A stretch of DNA of 64,000 bases from Clostridiaceae bacterium (GTDB lineage Bacteria > Bacillota > Clostridia > Lachnospirales > Lachnospiraceae): the NCBI GenBank assembly GCA_910575435.1, contig CAJTGI010000007.1:62001-126000 (forward strand), given 5' to 3'. Within the stretch, counting starts at the first letter, position 1, and each line of letters begins with the position of its first letter. The translations under genes and the position numbers were made by a program. The notes beneath the pieces were generated by a model. It saw only the letters and a list, made by a program, of their open reading frames with translations, had not been told where the DNA came from and ran no database searches. Shown here piece after piece: positions 15,492-25,144 of this stretch.

Positions 15492-15995
15492 CTACCCCTT
15501 TAATTTGCTGGGGGACTTAGTGCCGATGGCATGCAGCATCTTCTCATCAGGAGTAAACTTCACCTGCTCCAGTCCCTTTTCCCCCGCAAATACTGCAATA
15601 TAGTGGTTTCCCTCCATCCCCGAAGAGTAATCAAAGACGGGATTTTGCCGGTAGGGATCCAGAACATGGGACTTTTCCGGAGCCACCACTTCCACCTTTT
15701 CCATGTCGATCCTCTTCATGGTCTTGCGCTTCTCACCCTTTAAAATCCGGTCAAAATCAATCTGCCCGTCCACAAAGATATACTCATAGGCAATCTGGGT
15801 AGTGGGAAGCAGAAAAATAATAATCCCGGCAATGACCGCCATCACTGCCAAAGCCAAAAACGTCCTCATATTCATCATCATCACGAATCCAAATGCCAGA
15901 AGAAGCACGGCCAGACCAATCAGCAACGCCCGCAAGGCCTTCCTCTTCCCATCCGGGTTGGCTCTCAGATAAGTTTCACAATACAATGGTTCCAT
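15492..15995 (-). CDS. small membrane protein, DUF6106-like
   Basis: A 167-residue protein with two consecutive transmembrane helices at about residues 20-65 (ALLIGLAVLLLAFGFVMMMN, ALAVMAVIAGIIIFLLP) followed by a soluble domain containing YEYIFVDGQIDFDRILKGEKR and VLDPYRQNPVFDYSS. The overall pattern matches my memory of the DUF6106 family of clostridia; function unknown. ATG 15995 follows GGGGGAG. A TGCCGC/GCGGCA hairpin of the leader family precedes the ribosome binding site. Confidence 0.7.
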   Translation of the reverse strand: MEPLYCETYLRANPDGKRKALRALLIGLAVLLLAFGFVMMMNMRTFLALAVMAVIAGIIIFLLPTTQIAYEYIFVDGQIDFDRILKGEKRKTMKRIDMEKVEVVAPEKSHVLDPYRQNPVFDYSSGMEGNHYIAVFAGEKGLEQVKFTPDEKMLHAIGTKSPSKLKG

Positions 15996-16020
15996 CGCAA
16001 TCTCCCCCTTGCCAAATTGA

Positions 16021-16042
16021 CATGCCGCTTTCAGCGGCACAA
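16021..16042 (-). repeat. TGCC-loop-GGCA leader hairpin, copy before the DUF6106-like gene
   Basis: On the minus strand TTGTGCCGCTGAAAGCGGCA forms a short perfect hairpin just upstream of the ribosome binding site. Related hairpins occur at 24064-24083, 38424-38443, 48822-48849, 52640-52660 and 58744-58766. Confidence 0.45.
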
Positions 16043-16064
16043 CCATATAGTCAGTAAATAAGTC

Positions 16065-16099
16065 AAGGGAATTTCGGCGGCAATCGCCAAAATCCCCTT
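16065..16099 (-). terminator. probable groEL terminator hairpin
   Basis: AAGGGGATTTTGGCG pairs with CGCCGAAATTCCCTT about 86 nt past the groEL stop. The T-run after the stem is weak, so efficiency is uncertain. Confidence 0.5.
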
Positions 16100-16184
16100 T
16101 CCATTTTAATAAATAAAGAGTATTATTTCAACATTAAAATTTGCTCAAATATCGAACCTCTTGTAGAGAGACTCTTCCTCTTTT

Positions 16185-17897
<1,713 letters not shown>

Positions 17898-17951
17898 CTA
17901 TAAATCCAAAACCCGACTAGTCAGATCATCCGAAGCATAACCTTCGCCGTA

Positions 17952-18239
17952 CTAGTCCTCCACCTTTGCCACGATGTCATTCTGGCGAACCACGATAAAT
18001 TCCTCGCCATCCAGCTTCACTTCCGTCCCTGCATACTTAGAATAGATAACCTTATCCCCTACAGAAACCTGCATGGTAACTTCCTTTCCTTCCACCACGC
18101 CGCCAGGCCCTACTGCAACGACCTCTGCCTGCTGTGGCTTCTCCTGGGCATTTCCAGGCAATACGATACCAGATTTGGTAGTCTCTTCTGCTTCCAGCTG
18201 CTTCAATACAACTCTGTCTGCTAATGGTGATAACTTCAT
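17952..18239 (-). CDS. groES: 10 kDa co-chaperonin GroES
   Basis: A 95-residue GroES lid protein. It has MKLSPLADRVVLKQLEAEE, the mobile loop ETTKSGIVLPGNAQEKPQQ and the typical C-terminus EFIVVRQNDIVAKVED. ATG 18239 follows AAAGGAGGCA. The promoter and a perfect CIRCE operator lie directly upstream. Confidence 0.98.
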   Translation of the reverse strand: MKLSPLADRVVLKQLEAEETTKSGIVLPGNAQEKPQQAEVVAVGPGGVVEGKEVTMQVSVGDKVIYSKYAGTEVKLDGEEFIVVRQNDIVAKVED

Positions 18240-18264
18240 AACAAATGCCTCCTTTTCTTGTTTG

Positions 18265-18291
18265 TTAGCACTCATTCTTTCCGAGTGCTAA
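18265..18291 (-). promoter_or_regulatory. CIRCE operator (HrcA binding site)
   Basis: TTAGCACTC-N9-GAGTGCTAA, a perfect match to the CIRCE inverted repeat bound by the heat-shock repressor HrcA. It starts a few bases after the predicted groES transcription start. Confidence 0.97.
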
Positions 18292-18301
18292 CCATAAACA
18301 T

Positions 18302-18330
18302 AATATATTTCATTTGCCCTATTTTAGCAA
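18302..18330 (-). promoter_or_regulatory. candidate groES promoter
   Basis: TTGCTA (18325-18330) and TATATT (18302-18307) with a 17 bp spacer on the minus strand, placing the start point at the CIRCE edge. The rest of the 18331-18556 gap is AT-rich and shows nothing else recognisable. Confidence 0.5.
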
Positions 18331-18556
18331 AGCAACTTCCGGTGTAAAATTCTGGAAATTCCCCATTACATTATTACTTTCCTTATTTTTTCTCTTTTAT
18401 TCTCACTTTTTCTATTTTTAGCAAAATAATTTTATCATGATTCCCTGCCATACACAGTTTCCGCCACCAGTGATATTGCACTGGCATCAGAAGTCAGTGC
18501 CGAGCGGATGAGATTTCTGACCCAAATACTTCCATATCATTTTCCCCAAAACGCAA

Positions 18557-18589
18557 CAAGGGACACTTCCCTGCGTGAAGTGTCCCTTG
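18557..18589 (-). terminator. terminator hairpin of the DUF2225 gene
   Basis: An 11 bp perfect stem AAGGGACACTT/AAGTGTCCCTT lies about 32 nt past the stop at 18621. The following stretch TTGTTGCGTTTT is only moderately T-rich. Confidence 0.65.
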
Positions 18590-18620
18590 GCATCTCTTCT
18601 CTTTTCTTGCCCGCTTCTAT

Positions 18621-19460
18621 TTATTTGCCCATTTCCTTGTTCAGCATTTCCTTGATATCCCTGGCCTTATTCTTAATCCGCTCATTGGCCGCCCGGGAAG
18701 TCAGAACCCTGGAAATCCATCGGCTGGATTCTTCGTATTTCCCAACCCTTCTCGCCAGATCGGCAATGAGGTAGGTGACAGTAATCTCATCCATGCCGCA
18801 CATGGGGAAAGACTCCTTGGAAAAAGCCGCCATAAACCCGTCATAGGCATTGGAGAGCAGTTCGGTCTCCTCCTTCTTCAAGTCGGCAATCACCTTGTCA
18901 TAATCCGGCGTATCCTTCGGAAGGGTCTCCGCCTTGCCCCGGCACAGCCATGCCATCTTCAGGCAGGTATATGCCTTCTCGCTGGGCTTCGCCTTCTTGA
19001 CTACCGTATTTGCCAGAGCCAGCTGATGCCTTGCAATCGCATCATCATACGTATAAATATTTCCCGCACTTGAAAGGCCGCTGAAATTTTTGGAAATATT
19101 CTCCCGAATCATCTTTGCCTGAGCCGGCATCATGAACTTGAAGAATCTGCTCAGCGCGGCATAACCGCATTTCGGGCATACCAGCACGTCATATTTCAGC
19201 GAATCAACCAGCTGGTACTTTGGACGCAAATCCGTATCTGCCGACAGCAGCTTCACCTTTCCGGTGCGCACCATCTTTGAGTGAAATTCCTCATCGCACA
19301 CAGGGCAGACAAAAGATTTGTCAAAAAGCAAATCCTCCTCCGTAACCTTTGGCTCTGCAGCAGCGGTCTCTCCTTCTTCTTTTTTGTGTTCTTCTTCAAA
19401 CACATCCATCTTCTCTAGTTTTCCCAATCCAAATTGGTCTAACCCAGAAAATAAACTCAT
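18621..19460 (-). CDS. DUF2225 zinc-ribbon-like protein
   Basis: A 279-residue cytoplasmic protein. Two Cys pairs, FVCPVCDEEF (about residue 51) and VLVCPKCGYAALSRFF (about residue 95), form the probable zinc site of the DUF2225 family. The C-terminal half is helical and TPR-like (MAWLCRGKAETLPKD, WISRVLTSRAANERIKNKARDIKEML). Function is unknown. ATG 19460 follows GGGGGA. It lies 12 nt after glnS and is probably co-transcribed with it. Confidence 0.85.
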   Translation of the reverse strand: MSLFSGLDQFGLGKLEKMDVFEEEHKKEEGETAAAEPKVTEEDLLFDKSFVCPVCDEEFHSKMVRTGKVKLLSADTDLRPKYQLVDSLKYDVLVCPKCGYAALSRFFKFMMPAQAKMIRENISKNFSGLSSAGNIYTYDDAIARHQLALANTVVKKAKPSEKAYTCLKMAWLCRGKAETLPKDTPDYDKVIADLKKEETELLSNAYDGFMAAFSKESFPMCGMDEITVTYLIADLARRVGKYEESSRWISRVLTSRAANERIKNKARDIKEMLNKEMGK

Positions 19461-19472
19461 AAGTATTCCCCC

Positions 19473-21164
19473 TTACTTTGGTCGATATGAACTCTTCATA
19501 GAAACAATTCTATTAAAAACCAGGTGTTCCTTACTGGAATCCTTAGTGTCCACCACGAAATATCCCTGCCGCACGAACTGAAAGCTCTCTCCCTGCTCTG
19601 CCTCGGCAAGTTCTGGTTCCACATAGCTACTCTCCGGCACCGTCAGCGAATTAGGATTCAAATTGATGGTGCCATCCTCATTATACACCCCTTTTTCCTC
19701 ATCTACAATATTTTCATAGAGGCGAATTTCAGCTTTCCTAGCAGTTTCAGCGCAGACCCAGTGAATGGTTCCCTTCACCTTCCTGCCGCTAAAGCCAGAG
19801 CCGCTCTTCGTCTCCGGATCGTATGTGCAGCGCACCTCCGTCACATTGCCCGCCTCGTCCGTCACATAGTCCGTGCAGGTCACGAAATAGGCATTCATCA
19901 GCCGCACCTCGTTCCCCGGATAGAGACGGAAATATTTCTTCGGCGGCTCAATCATGAAATCATCCCTCTCAATATAGAGGACACGGCCGAAAGGCACCTT
20001 CCTGGTTCCCATGGCCTCATTTTCCTGATTGTTGGACACATCCAGATACTCGATCTCATTTTCCGGATAATTGGTAATTACCAGCTTGATCGGATTCAAA
20101 ATCGCCATCATGCGGGGACGCTTCATCTTCAAATCTTCCCTGATGCAATATTCCAGCATGGCATAGTCGGAAGAGCTATTTGCCTTGGAAATCCCGGAAA
20201 GCTCTATAAACATCCTGATGGATTCCGGCGTAAATCCCCTCCTGCGCAAAGCCGCAATGGATACCAGCCTGGGATCATCCCAGCCGTCCACGATGCCATC
20301 CTCCACCAATTTCTTGATGTATCGCTTTCCGGTCACCACATTGGTGAGATACAGCTTGGCAAACTCAATCTGCTTGGGGGGATGGTCAAACCCGCACTCC
20401 CTGACCACCCAGTCGTACAGGGGGCGGTGGTCCTCAAACTCCAGCGTGCACAGGGAGTGGCTCACGCCCTCCACGGCATCCTCGATGGGGTGGGCAAAAT
20501 CATACATGGGATAGATGCACCACTTGTCTCCCGTGTTGTGATGCTCCATCCTGGCCACCCGATAAAGAACGGGATCCCTCATATTCATATTCGAGGAGGC
20601 CATATCGATCTTGGCCCGGAGCACCCGGGACCCATCCTCAAACTCTCCGGCCCGCATTCTCTCGAACAGGTCTAGATTCTCCTCCACAGAGCGCTCCCTG
20701 TAAGGGCTATCCTTCCCCGGCTCCTTCAGAGTTCCCCGATATTCCCGAATCTGTTCCGCCGACAGGTCGCACACATATGCCTTCCCCTTCTGAATCAATT
20801 TTACGGCGCAATCATACATGGCATCAAAATAGTCAGAGGCATAAAATACCTTCTCCCTATCCAATTCCCCGCAAATCCAGCGCACGTCCTCCATAATGGA
20901 ATCCACGTACTCCGCCTTTTCCTTCGTGGGATTGGTATCGTCAAAGCGAAGGTGGAAATCCCCTCCATACTCCTTTGCCAATCCAGAATTCAGCAAAATG
21001 GACCTGGCGTGGCCAATATGCAGATAGCCATTGGGCTCCGGCGGGAACCTGGTAACAATCTTGCTGTAAGTTCCCTCCTCCAAATCCTTGTCAATTACAT
21101 TCTGAATGAAATGACGGGAAACCACTTCTGATTTCTCTGCGCAATCTTCGCATATATCACTCAC
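19473..21164 (-). CDS. glnS: glutaminyl-tRNA synthetase, GTG start
   Basis: GlnRS charges tRNA-Gln directly. The 563-residue product has the class I signature HIGHARS in [20 protein letters not shown], the catalytic-domain stretch FDDTNPTKE and a C-terminal anticodon-binding beta-barrel. The KMSKS-equivalent loop reads VTGKR rather than MSKR. The start is GTG 21164: AAGGAGG lies 7 nt upstream at the ideal distance, whereas the longer TTG frame to 21206 has no such site. The reading frame of a possible 26-codon leader peptide ends 1 nt before this GTG. Confidence 0.95.
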   Translation of the reverse strand: MSDICEDCAEKSEVVSRHFIQNVIDKDLEEGTYSKIVTRFPPEPNGYLHIGHARSILLNSGLAKEYGGDFHLRFDDTNPTKEKAEYVDSIMEDVRWICGELDREKVFYASDYFDAMYDCAVKLIQKGKAYVCDLSAEQIREYRGTLKEPGKDSPYRERSVEENLDLFERMRAGEFEDGSRVLRAKIDMASSNMNMRDPVLYRVARMEHHNTGDKWCIYPMYDFAHPIEDAVEGVSHSLCTLEFEDHRPLYDWVVRECGFDHPPKQIEFAKLYLTNVVTGKRYIKKLVEDGIVDGWDDPRLVSIAALRRRGFTPESIRMFIELSGISKANSSSDYAMLEYCIREDLKMKRPRMMAILNPIKLVITNYPENEIEYLDVSNNQENEAMGTRKVPFGRVLYIERDDFMIEPPKKYFRLYPGNEVRLMNAYFVTCTDYVTDEAGNVTEVRCTYDPETKSGSGFSGRKVKGTIHWVCAETARKAEIRLYENIVDEEKGVYNEDGTINLNPNSLTVPESSYVEPELAEAEQGESFQFVRQGYFVVDTKDSSKEHLVFNRIVSMKSSYRPK

Positions 21165-21165
21165 T

Positions 21166-21246
21166 TTATGCTCCTCCTTCGGTGATGTCAATCTCACAGA
21201 CGACAAGAATGCCGCCCGCCATGGAATATCCTACTGCCAATCTCAT
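21166..21246 (-). CDS. possible 26-residue leader peptide of glnS
   Basis: ATG at 21246 follows GGAAGGATGATTGCT and opens a frame of 26 codons starting [20 protein letters not shown]; its TAA ends 1 nt before the GTG start of glnS and its last codons contain the glnS Shine-Dalgarno. This arrangement would couple glnS translation to the upstream frame. No homologue is known to me, and it may simply be an untranslated leader. Confidence 0.4.
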   Translation of the reverse strand: MRLAVGYSMAGGILVVCEIDITEGGA

Positions 21247-21270
21247 AGCAATCATCCTTCCATTTAACCA

Positions 21271-21298
21271 GTATAATACATACTAATATGTATCATAC
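21271..21298. promoter_or_regulatory. 28 bp palindrome, candidate operator of glnS
   Basis: GTATAATACATA-CTAA-TATGTATCATAC: 12 bp arms with one mismatch. It overlaps the -10 and start region of the candidate glnS promoter, the usual place for a repressor site. Confidence 0.5.
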
Positions 21299-21319
21299 CA
21301 CATTTTTATCAAATAGCAA
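21292..21319 (-). promoter_or_regulatory. candidate glnS promoter
   Basis: TTGCTA (21314-21319) and TATGAT (21292-21297) with 16 bp spacing on the minus strand, just after the terminator of the preceding gene. Confidence 0.45.
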
Positions 21320-21322
21320 AGC

Positions 21323-21360
21323 AAAAAAATACGCTGCGGCAATTTTTCTGCCGCAGCGTG
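21323..21360 (-). terminator. rho-independent terminator of the SleB-like hydrolase gene
   Basis: A perfect 10 bp GC-rich stem (ACGCTGCGGC/GCCGCAGCGT) is followed on the minus strand by ATTTTTTT. Its outer base abuts a GTTACTATTCA repeat end. Confidence 0.92.
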
Positions 21361-21403
21361 TTACTATTCAAATTCGAATGCATTTGAGGGATGATTTCCC
21401 ATG
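21360..21403. repeat. solo end of the GTTACTATTCAC hairpin element
   Basis: GTTACTATTCAAATTCGAATG followed by a diverged GAGGGATGATTTCCCA aligns with the first 45 bp of both termini of the 601 bp element (GAAGGATAATTCCCCA in that copy). Only one terminus is present, lodged between the hydrolase stop and its terminator. Confidence 0.6.
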
Positions 21404-21415
21404 CAAGGGCCCAGG

Positions 21416-22120
21416 CTATTTGAACCGATGGCCGCCCAGGCGCATCTTCGCCCCCCTGAGACTGACGCTAAAGAACTTATATTTCTTCATGCTCTTCACT
21501 CTGCCCTTGTATACGATCGTCTTCTGTCCGGACAAGGTCTTCTTCGCAGCGGAAATGCAATCCTTCCACTGGGAAGAGCGAATCTTGCCACGGTCGTACT
21601 GGCGAAGCCTTTTCTTCAGTGAACCATTGTGTACAGGAGAAAACTGACGCCTCTGGTAAATCACCTTCTTCACGGTGTTCGGAAACTTGTTAGAACGAAC
21701 GCGGTTCATAATCACGATGCCCACGGCAAGCTTCCCCTGATAACTTTCTGATCCCGCCTCGCAGTTAATAATCGCCGCCATCAGTCGAAGTTCAGCCTTT
21801 GTATAAGACTTTTTAGAAGATTTCTTTGCCGTCTTCTTCGCCTTCTTTTTCTTTGAAGCCGTATTATTCTTCACAGTGCCGGGCTTCGTCGTCACCCGGG
21901 GAGCCACCGTGGCCTGAGGCGATGCTGTCACCTGGGGCGTCGGCGTCGTTGCCGGGACATTTCCTATATCCTCCTTTTCATCCCCGCCGGGCTGGAATGT
22001 CTGCTGCACTGTCTCATTATTTGTAATGCCATTTGTCGTGGCAGCGGATGCGGTATTTCCTGAAACGCCATACAGAACCGCGCATGATATCATTAGCATT
22101 GCAAATTTCTTTAAACTCAT
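21416..22120 (-). CDS. secreted SleB-like cell-wall hydrolase (Hydrolase_2)
   Basis: A 234-residue exported protein. A signal peptide (MSLKKFAMLMISCAVLYGVSG) is followed by a Thr/Pro/Ala-rich spacer and a Lys-rich segment (residues about 88-105), then a C-terminal SleB/CwlJ-type domain: AELRLMAAIINCEAGSESYQ with the catalytic Glu, GKLAVGIVIMNRVRSNKFP and VIYQRRQFSP. Such domains are lytic transglycosylase-like peptidoglycan hydrolases used in germination or growth. The N-terminal PGB domain of true SleB is absent. ATG 22120 has AGAAAGG upstream. A consensus promoter and a WalR-type box lie upstream. Confidence 0.9.
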   Translation of the reverse strand: MSLKKFAMLMISCAVLYGVSGNTASAATTNGITNNETVQQTFQPGGDEKEDIGNVPATTPTPQVTASPQATVAPRVTTKPGTVKNNTASKKKKAKKTAKKSSKKSYTKAELRLMAAIINCEAGSESYQGKLAVGIVIMNRVRSNKFPNTVKKVIYQRRQFSPVHNGSLKKRLRQYDRGKIRSSQWKDCISAAKKTLSGQKTIVYKGRVKSMKKYKFFSVSLRGAKMRLGGHRFK

Positions 22121-22130
22121 AAATAATTCC

Positions 22131-22200
22131 CATACCTTTCTATGACCTGCAGTATTCGATGTACATGAAATGCCTTAGCCGCAGGCGCAATATTTTCAAA
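22131..22200 (-). repeat. leader repeat shared with the 3122 gene
   Basis: About 70 bp aligns with 3121-3190: AATATTGNGCCTGCGGC, a variable middle, then GCAGGT and GAAAGG(C/T)ATGG before the start codon. Confidence 0.55.
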
Positions 22201-22283
22201 GCGAATCTGGTTCGCTTCTAGGAAAAATAATTTTTACACTACCTTCCATCGAATTGATATTTGATATGTTTATTAATTTTTCC

Positions 22284-22300
22284 TTAACATTTATGTAACA
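22284..22300 (-). promoter_or_regulatory. candidate WalR box of the SleB-like hydrolase gene
   Basis: TGTTAC-ATAAA-TGTTAA on the minus strand fits TGTWAH-N5-TGTWAH at every position. It begins immediately after the -10 hexamer and covers the predicted start point. Confidence 0.55.
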
Positions 22301-22328
22301 ATTATAGCATAATCTTTTCATTTTTCAA
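22301..22328 (-). promoter_or_regulatory. vegetative promoter of the SleB-like hydrolase gene
   Basis: TTGAAA (22323-22328) and TATAAT (22301-22306), 16 bp apart on the minus strand. The leader is about 170 nt. Outside this promoter, the box, the leader repeat and the 22393-22429 terminator, the 22121-22573 gap is AT-rich and shows nothing else. Confidence 0.65.
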
Positions 22329-22392
22329 CCCCTGAATTCTAATAAAAAATTTACAAAATAATACATTTGCATTTTTTATGTATAATTTGCAC

Positions 22393-22429
22393 AAAAAAAG
22401 CGCACATATCCGCTTGAATATATGCACTT
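22393..22429 (-). terminator. rho-independent terminator downstream of hisA
   Basis: AAGTGCATATATTC pairs with GGATATGTGCGCTT across a 4 nt loop and is followed by seven T residues on the minus strand. It lies about 145 nt past the hisA stop. Confidence 0.75.
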
Positions 22430-22573
22430 GCCACAATCCCTGTTGAGGAAATTGTTTCTAACATATTATTTTGATCTGTTTATCAATCTGTTGCCGAAAT
22501 ATTTATTACATTCTCACAACAATTCTGTAATATATCCTTGCCATAGATGGCCATAAGTTTACTAGCAGCAATA

Positions 22574-23359
22574 TTAACAAAGGGAATGCGTCACGCTGTG
22601 GCAAAGCTCCCGATAGGGAATCTCTCCCCCAAACAGATCCAGAGCACTTCCCACGGTATAATCCACATGCCCATTTCCCGCTGCCCCGATCCAGCGGATA
22701 TCCTCCAGAGAGTGAATGCCTCCCGCATAGGTCACTGGCAAGCCTTCGTATGCTCCCAGCCTGCGCACCACCTCCCGCTCCACGCCGGATGCCTTTCCCT
22801 CCACGTCCACTGCATGGATTAGAAATTCATCGCAATACCTGGACAGCTTTTCCAAGGTATCCCCTGTCATCCGCTCCTCCGTCACATTCTGCCAGCGATC
22901 CGTCACGATATAATAGTCCTCCCCCGCCATTCTGCAGCTCAGGTCCAGCACGAGATGCTCCCGCCCGATCTGGCGGGACAGGGCTTCCAGCCTATCATAG
23001 TCTACCCTGCCCTGGCGAAACACATAGGATGTGACGATCACATGGGTGGCTCCCAAATCCAAAAAAAACTCCGCATTCTCCCGATGGATGCCCCCGCCAA
23101 TCTGCAGCCCTCCCGGAAATGCCTCCAACGCCTTCCTTGCCTGGACCAAGTCCTCCTGGTAATACTCGGTTCCCTCCCGATTCAGGATAATGATATGCCC
23201 GCCCCGCAACCCATCCCTTCTATATAAGTCCGCGTAAAATCCCCCATCATATTCCGAGATGAAGTTGTCCTCCGCCAGATTGCCCGCATCCTGCAGGCTT
23301 CCGCCCACGATCTGCTTCACCCTGCCATTGTGAATATCAATACACGGTCTGAACCTCAT
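22574..23359 (-). CDS. hisA: eukaryotic-type phosphoribosylformimino-AICAR-P isomerase (HisA/His6-like)
   Basis: A TIM-barrel enzyme that isomerises ProFAR to PRFAR in histidine synthesis. The 261-residue sequence starts MRFRPCIDIHNGRVKQIVGG, the form seen in fungal/plant HIS6 rather than the usual bacterial HisA, and has YADLYRRDGLRGGHIIIL, LQIGGGIHRENAEFFLDLGATHVIVTSYVF and VTYAGGIHSLEDI. It stands apart from any other his gene in the window. ATG 23359 has GGAAAGG 10 nt upstream; ATG 23368 is too close. Mild uncertainty remains between a biosynthetic role and a specialised paralogue. Confidence 0.85.
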   Translation of the reverse strand: MRFRPCIDIHNGRVKQIVGGSLQDAGNLAEDNFISEYDGGFYADLYRRDGLRGGHIIILNREGTEYYQEDLVQARKALEAFPGGLQIGGGIHRENAEFFLDLGATHVIVTSYVFRQGRVDYDRLEALSRQIGREHLVLDLSCRMAGEDYYIVTDRWQNVTEERMTGDTLEKLSRYCDEFLIHAVDVEGKASGVEREVVRRLGAYEGLPVTYAGGIHSLEDIRWIGAAGNGHVDYTVGSALDLFGGEIPYRELCHSVTHSLC

Positions 23360-23391
23360 AACTACCATACCTTTCCGTTGCCTACACAAAC

Positions 23392-24033
23392 TTATCTCTT
23401 GGTAATCTTTTTCGCCAGCTGGCTATAGGTGTCTCCCTTGGAGACATTGTACGTCCCCGCACTGATTCCCGAACTATATCCATGCTGTTCCAGATACTTG
23501 TCAAAATCCAGCGCACTCTTGACCACGCCCAGTCTCTCCAATTTCCTGCTCACATCAGATGACATTTCCCCCGCATTGATGGTCAATTTCTTTCCCTCGG
23601 CACGAAGGCTTTTTTCCATCCGCTCCTTCTCTTTCTTCATGTCGATGTCCTTCTTGGAAGATTTTGAGGATGCAGCAGGCTTTTTGGTAGCCCGGCCGGC
23701 GTCAGGCGTTGCCTTGGCCTTGGAATCCCGGCCCTTCCCTGAGGGCTGGGCGCTCCCAGGCGTTTGGGTGCTCTTCTGCCCATCTGTAGCCTTGGGCGCG
23801 GGAGTGCTTTTATTCGCTGGAGATGCCTCCGGGGAACTCTCTGGCGAAGGGGACGCATCCCCATCGGATGCCAGCACTTTGTCAGAGTTCTGAGAGGCAT
23901 ACACCATTCCCAATTCCTTTGCCCGGGATTTCACATAGGAATCCGATGTGCGCATCAAAAAAGAGATGCCCAGAATGGTCACTGCAAACAAAACGCCAAT
24001 GCCAAATCCACGAAAAAATGATTTTCTATCCAT
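23392..24033 (-). CDS. membrane-anchored MltG-like protein
   Basis: A 213-residue protein: a membrane anchor (GFGIGVLFAVTILGISFLM, residues about 9-27), a long Ser/Pro/Lys/Thr-rich linker (about 55-130) and a C-terminal segment like the LysM-like part of endolytic transglycosylase MltG (INAGEMSSDVSRKLERLGVV, FDKYLEQHGYSSGISAGTYNVSKGDTYSQLAKKI). The MltG catalytic domain is missing, so it may bind peptidoglycan or regulate MltG rather than cut. It is near the end of the flagellar/chemotaxis gene group. Confidence 0.65.
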   Translation of the reverse strand: MDRKSFFRGFGIGVLFAVTILGISFLMRTSDSYVKSRAKELGMVYASQNSDKVLASDGDASPSPESSPEASPANKSTPAPKATDGQKSTQTPGSAQPSGKGRDSKAKATPDAGRATKKPAASSKSSKKDIDMKKEKERMEKSLRAEGKKLTINAGEMSSDVSRKLERLGVVKSALDFDKYLEQHGYSSGISAGTYNVSKGDTYSQLAKKITKR

Positions 24034-24063
24034 TTATATTCTCTGCTCCTTCTCAATTCCAGT

Positions 24064-24083
24064 CATGCCAGTTCCGCTGGCAT
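24064..24083 (-). repeat. TGCC-loop-GGCA leader hairpin before the MltG-like gene
   Basis: TATGCCAGCGGAACTGGCATG on the minus strand, stem TGCCAG/CTGGCA, just before AGAAGGAG and the ATG at 24033. Confidence 0.45.
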
Positions 24084-24091
24084 AAACAATT

Positions 24092-25027
24092 TTACCTGGC
24101 GTTATACAGGTCTATGACAAACTTTACTTCCCCCTGGCCCAGTGCCAGCATCTTGGAAATGTCCAAAATAGAACGCCCCTTCTTATACAATGCGATAATC
24201 TCATCATTATGGTTAATCGGTTTTTCCTGGCGAGATAGGGGTTGGTAGGAAGGTTCCGCCTTTGTCTCCTCCCCTTCATTTTCCAGAAGGGCCTTCGTCT
24301 CCTCCTCTTCGATCCTGGTAATCTCTGCATCAAAAACAGAGGCCGCAGCATTTTCTTCCGGCACGGGCTTTCCTTCAGAATCCTCAGCCGAACCTGTACC
24401 CTCGACCTCCCTATTCTCAGATATTGTCTCCCGGACAGCCCCGCCATCTTCTCCCGCACCCTCTTCCGGGGCAGCGGAATCAGCCGTCTCCATTGCCTGG
24501 CGTTCCAATGCCAGCCGCTCCTCCTGAAGCGATTCCTTCCGAGACTGGTATTCCAGCGTATCTATCTCGATTTCTTTTCTCAGTTCTTCCAGCAGTTTTT
24601 CCTGTTCCTTCAGCTTTAGAAATTCCCCCGCAGCCTCGTCCCGGATATCTGCCTTCATGCCGTCAATTTCCTTGACCAGCTGCTGAATTTCCTCCTGCTT
24701 CGCATTCATCATATCGTACAGAAAAACCACTTCCCCATGATTTTTCTCAATCTTATCTAAGACTTGGTCAGAATACTCGCTCATTCCCATGATTTTCTCA
24801 TTGGACATCTGGCTGATCCTATCATCCACTTCCTGATAAATGGAAGCAGCCTGTTCCCTCAGCCTAGCAATCTTTTCCTCCCAGTCAGCGGAGAGGGCCT
24901 CCGACTGCCTCTCTGCCACATCGTCCGGCTCCTTGTCCGGCTCCTCCCTTTTTTCCTCCACGAGGCGGAAGCTATACACTACAGCGCCCAATCCTATCAA
25001 TATCATTAGGATTTCTAATACAACCAT
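24092..25027 (-). CDS. DUF6115-type membrane-anchored coiled-coil protein
   Basis: About 311 residues. One N-terminal transmembrane helix (VVLEILMILIGLGAVVYSF) is followed by a long charged coiled coil (residues about 40-190; many Glu/Gln/Lys heptads) and a variable acidic stretch. The C-terminal 40 residues (NHNDEIIALYKKGRSILDISKMLALGQGEVKFVIDLYN) form a helix-turn-helix-like motif typical of DUF6115. Such proteins commonly sit at the end of clostridial flagellar loci; function is unknown. ATG 25027 has AGGGGAAG upstream, while the ATG at 25051 does not. Confidence 0.7.
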   Translation of the reverse strand: MVVLEILMILIGLGAVVYSFRLVEEKREEPDKEPDDVAERQSEALSADWEEKIARLREQAASIYQEVDDRISQMSNEKIMGMSEYSDQVLDKIEKNHGEVVFLYDMMNAKQEEIQQLVKEIDGMKADIRDEAAGEFLKLKEQEKLLEELRKEIEIDTLEYQSRKESLQEERLALERQAMETADSAAPEEGAGEDGGAVRETISENREVEGTGSAEDSEGKPVPEENAAASVFDAEITRIEEEETKALLENEGEETKAEPSYQPLSRQEKPINHNDEIIALYKKGRSILDISKMLALGQGEVKFVIDLYNAR

Positions 25028-25065
25028 TTTATTGTTCTTCCCCTTTTCCATCTAAAATATATTCG

Positions 25066-25144
25066 CAGAAAAGACAAGCACTGTCTCTTGCAAGAAAAAT
25101 CGAGAGACAGTACATTCTCTTCTCTATGAACCGTGAATAGTAAC
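25066..25144 (-). repeat. GTTACTATTCAC-ended terminator repeat, copy 2
   Basis: It begins on the base after the stop codon at 25145 with GTTACTATTCACGG, runs to a perfect 9 bp stem ACTGTCTCT/AGAGACAGT (25080-25111) and ends in GCTTGTCTTTTCTG. It is related along its whole length to 9768-9844. As a hairpin followed by a T-rich stretch it probably terminates the sigma28-containing transcript. Confidence 0.7.

Noticed and set aside
19524-20675. 383 aa plus-strand frame opposite glnS
   Set aside because: Antisense shadow with Ile/His-rich composition; glnS is certain on the other strand.
19473-21330. T-box leader for glnS
   Set aside because: No T-box consensus (TGGNACCGCG-like) or specifier-loop layout was seen; the leader is short and contains a small open frame instead.
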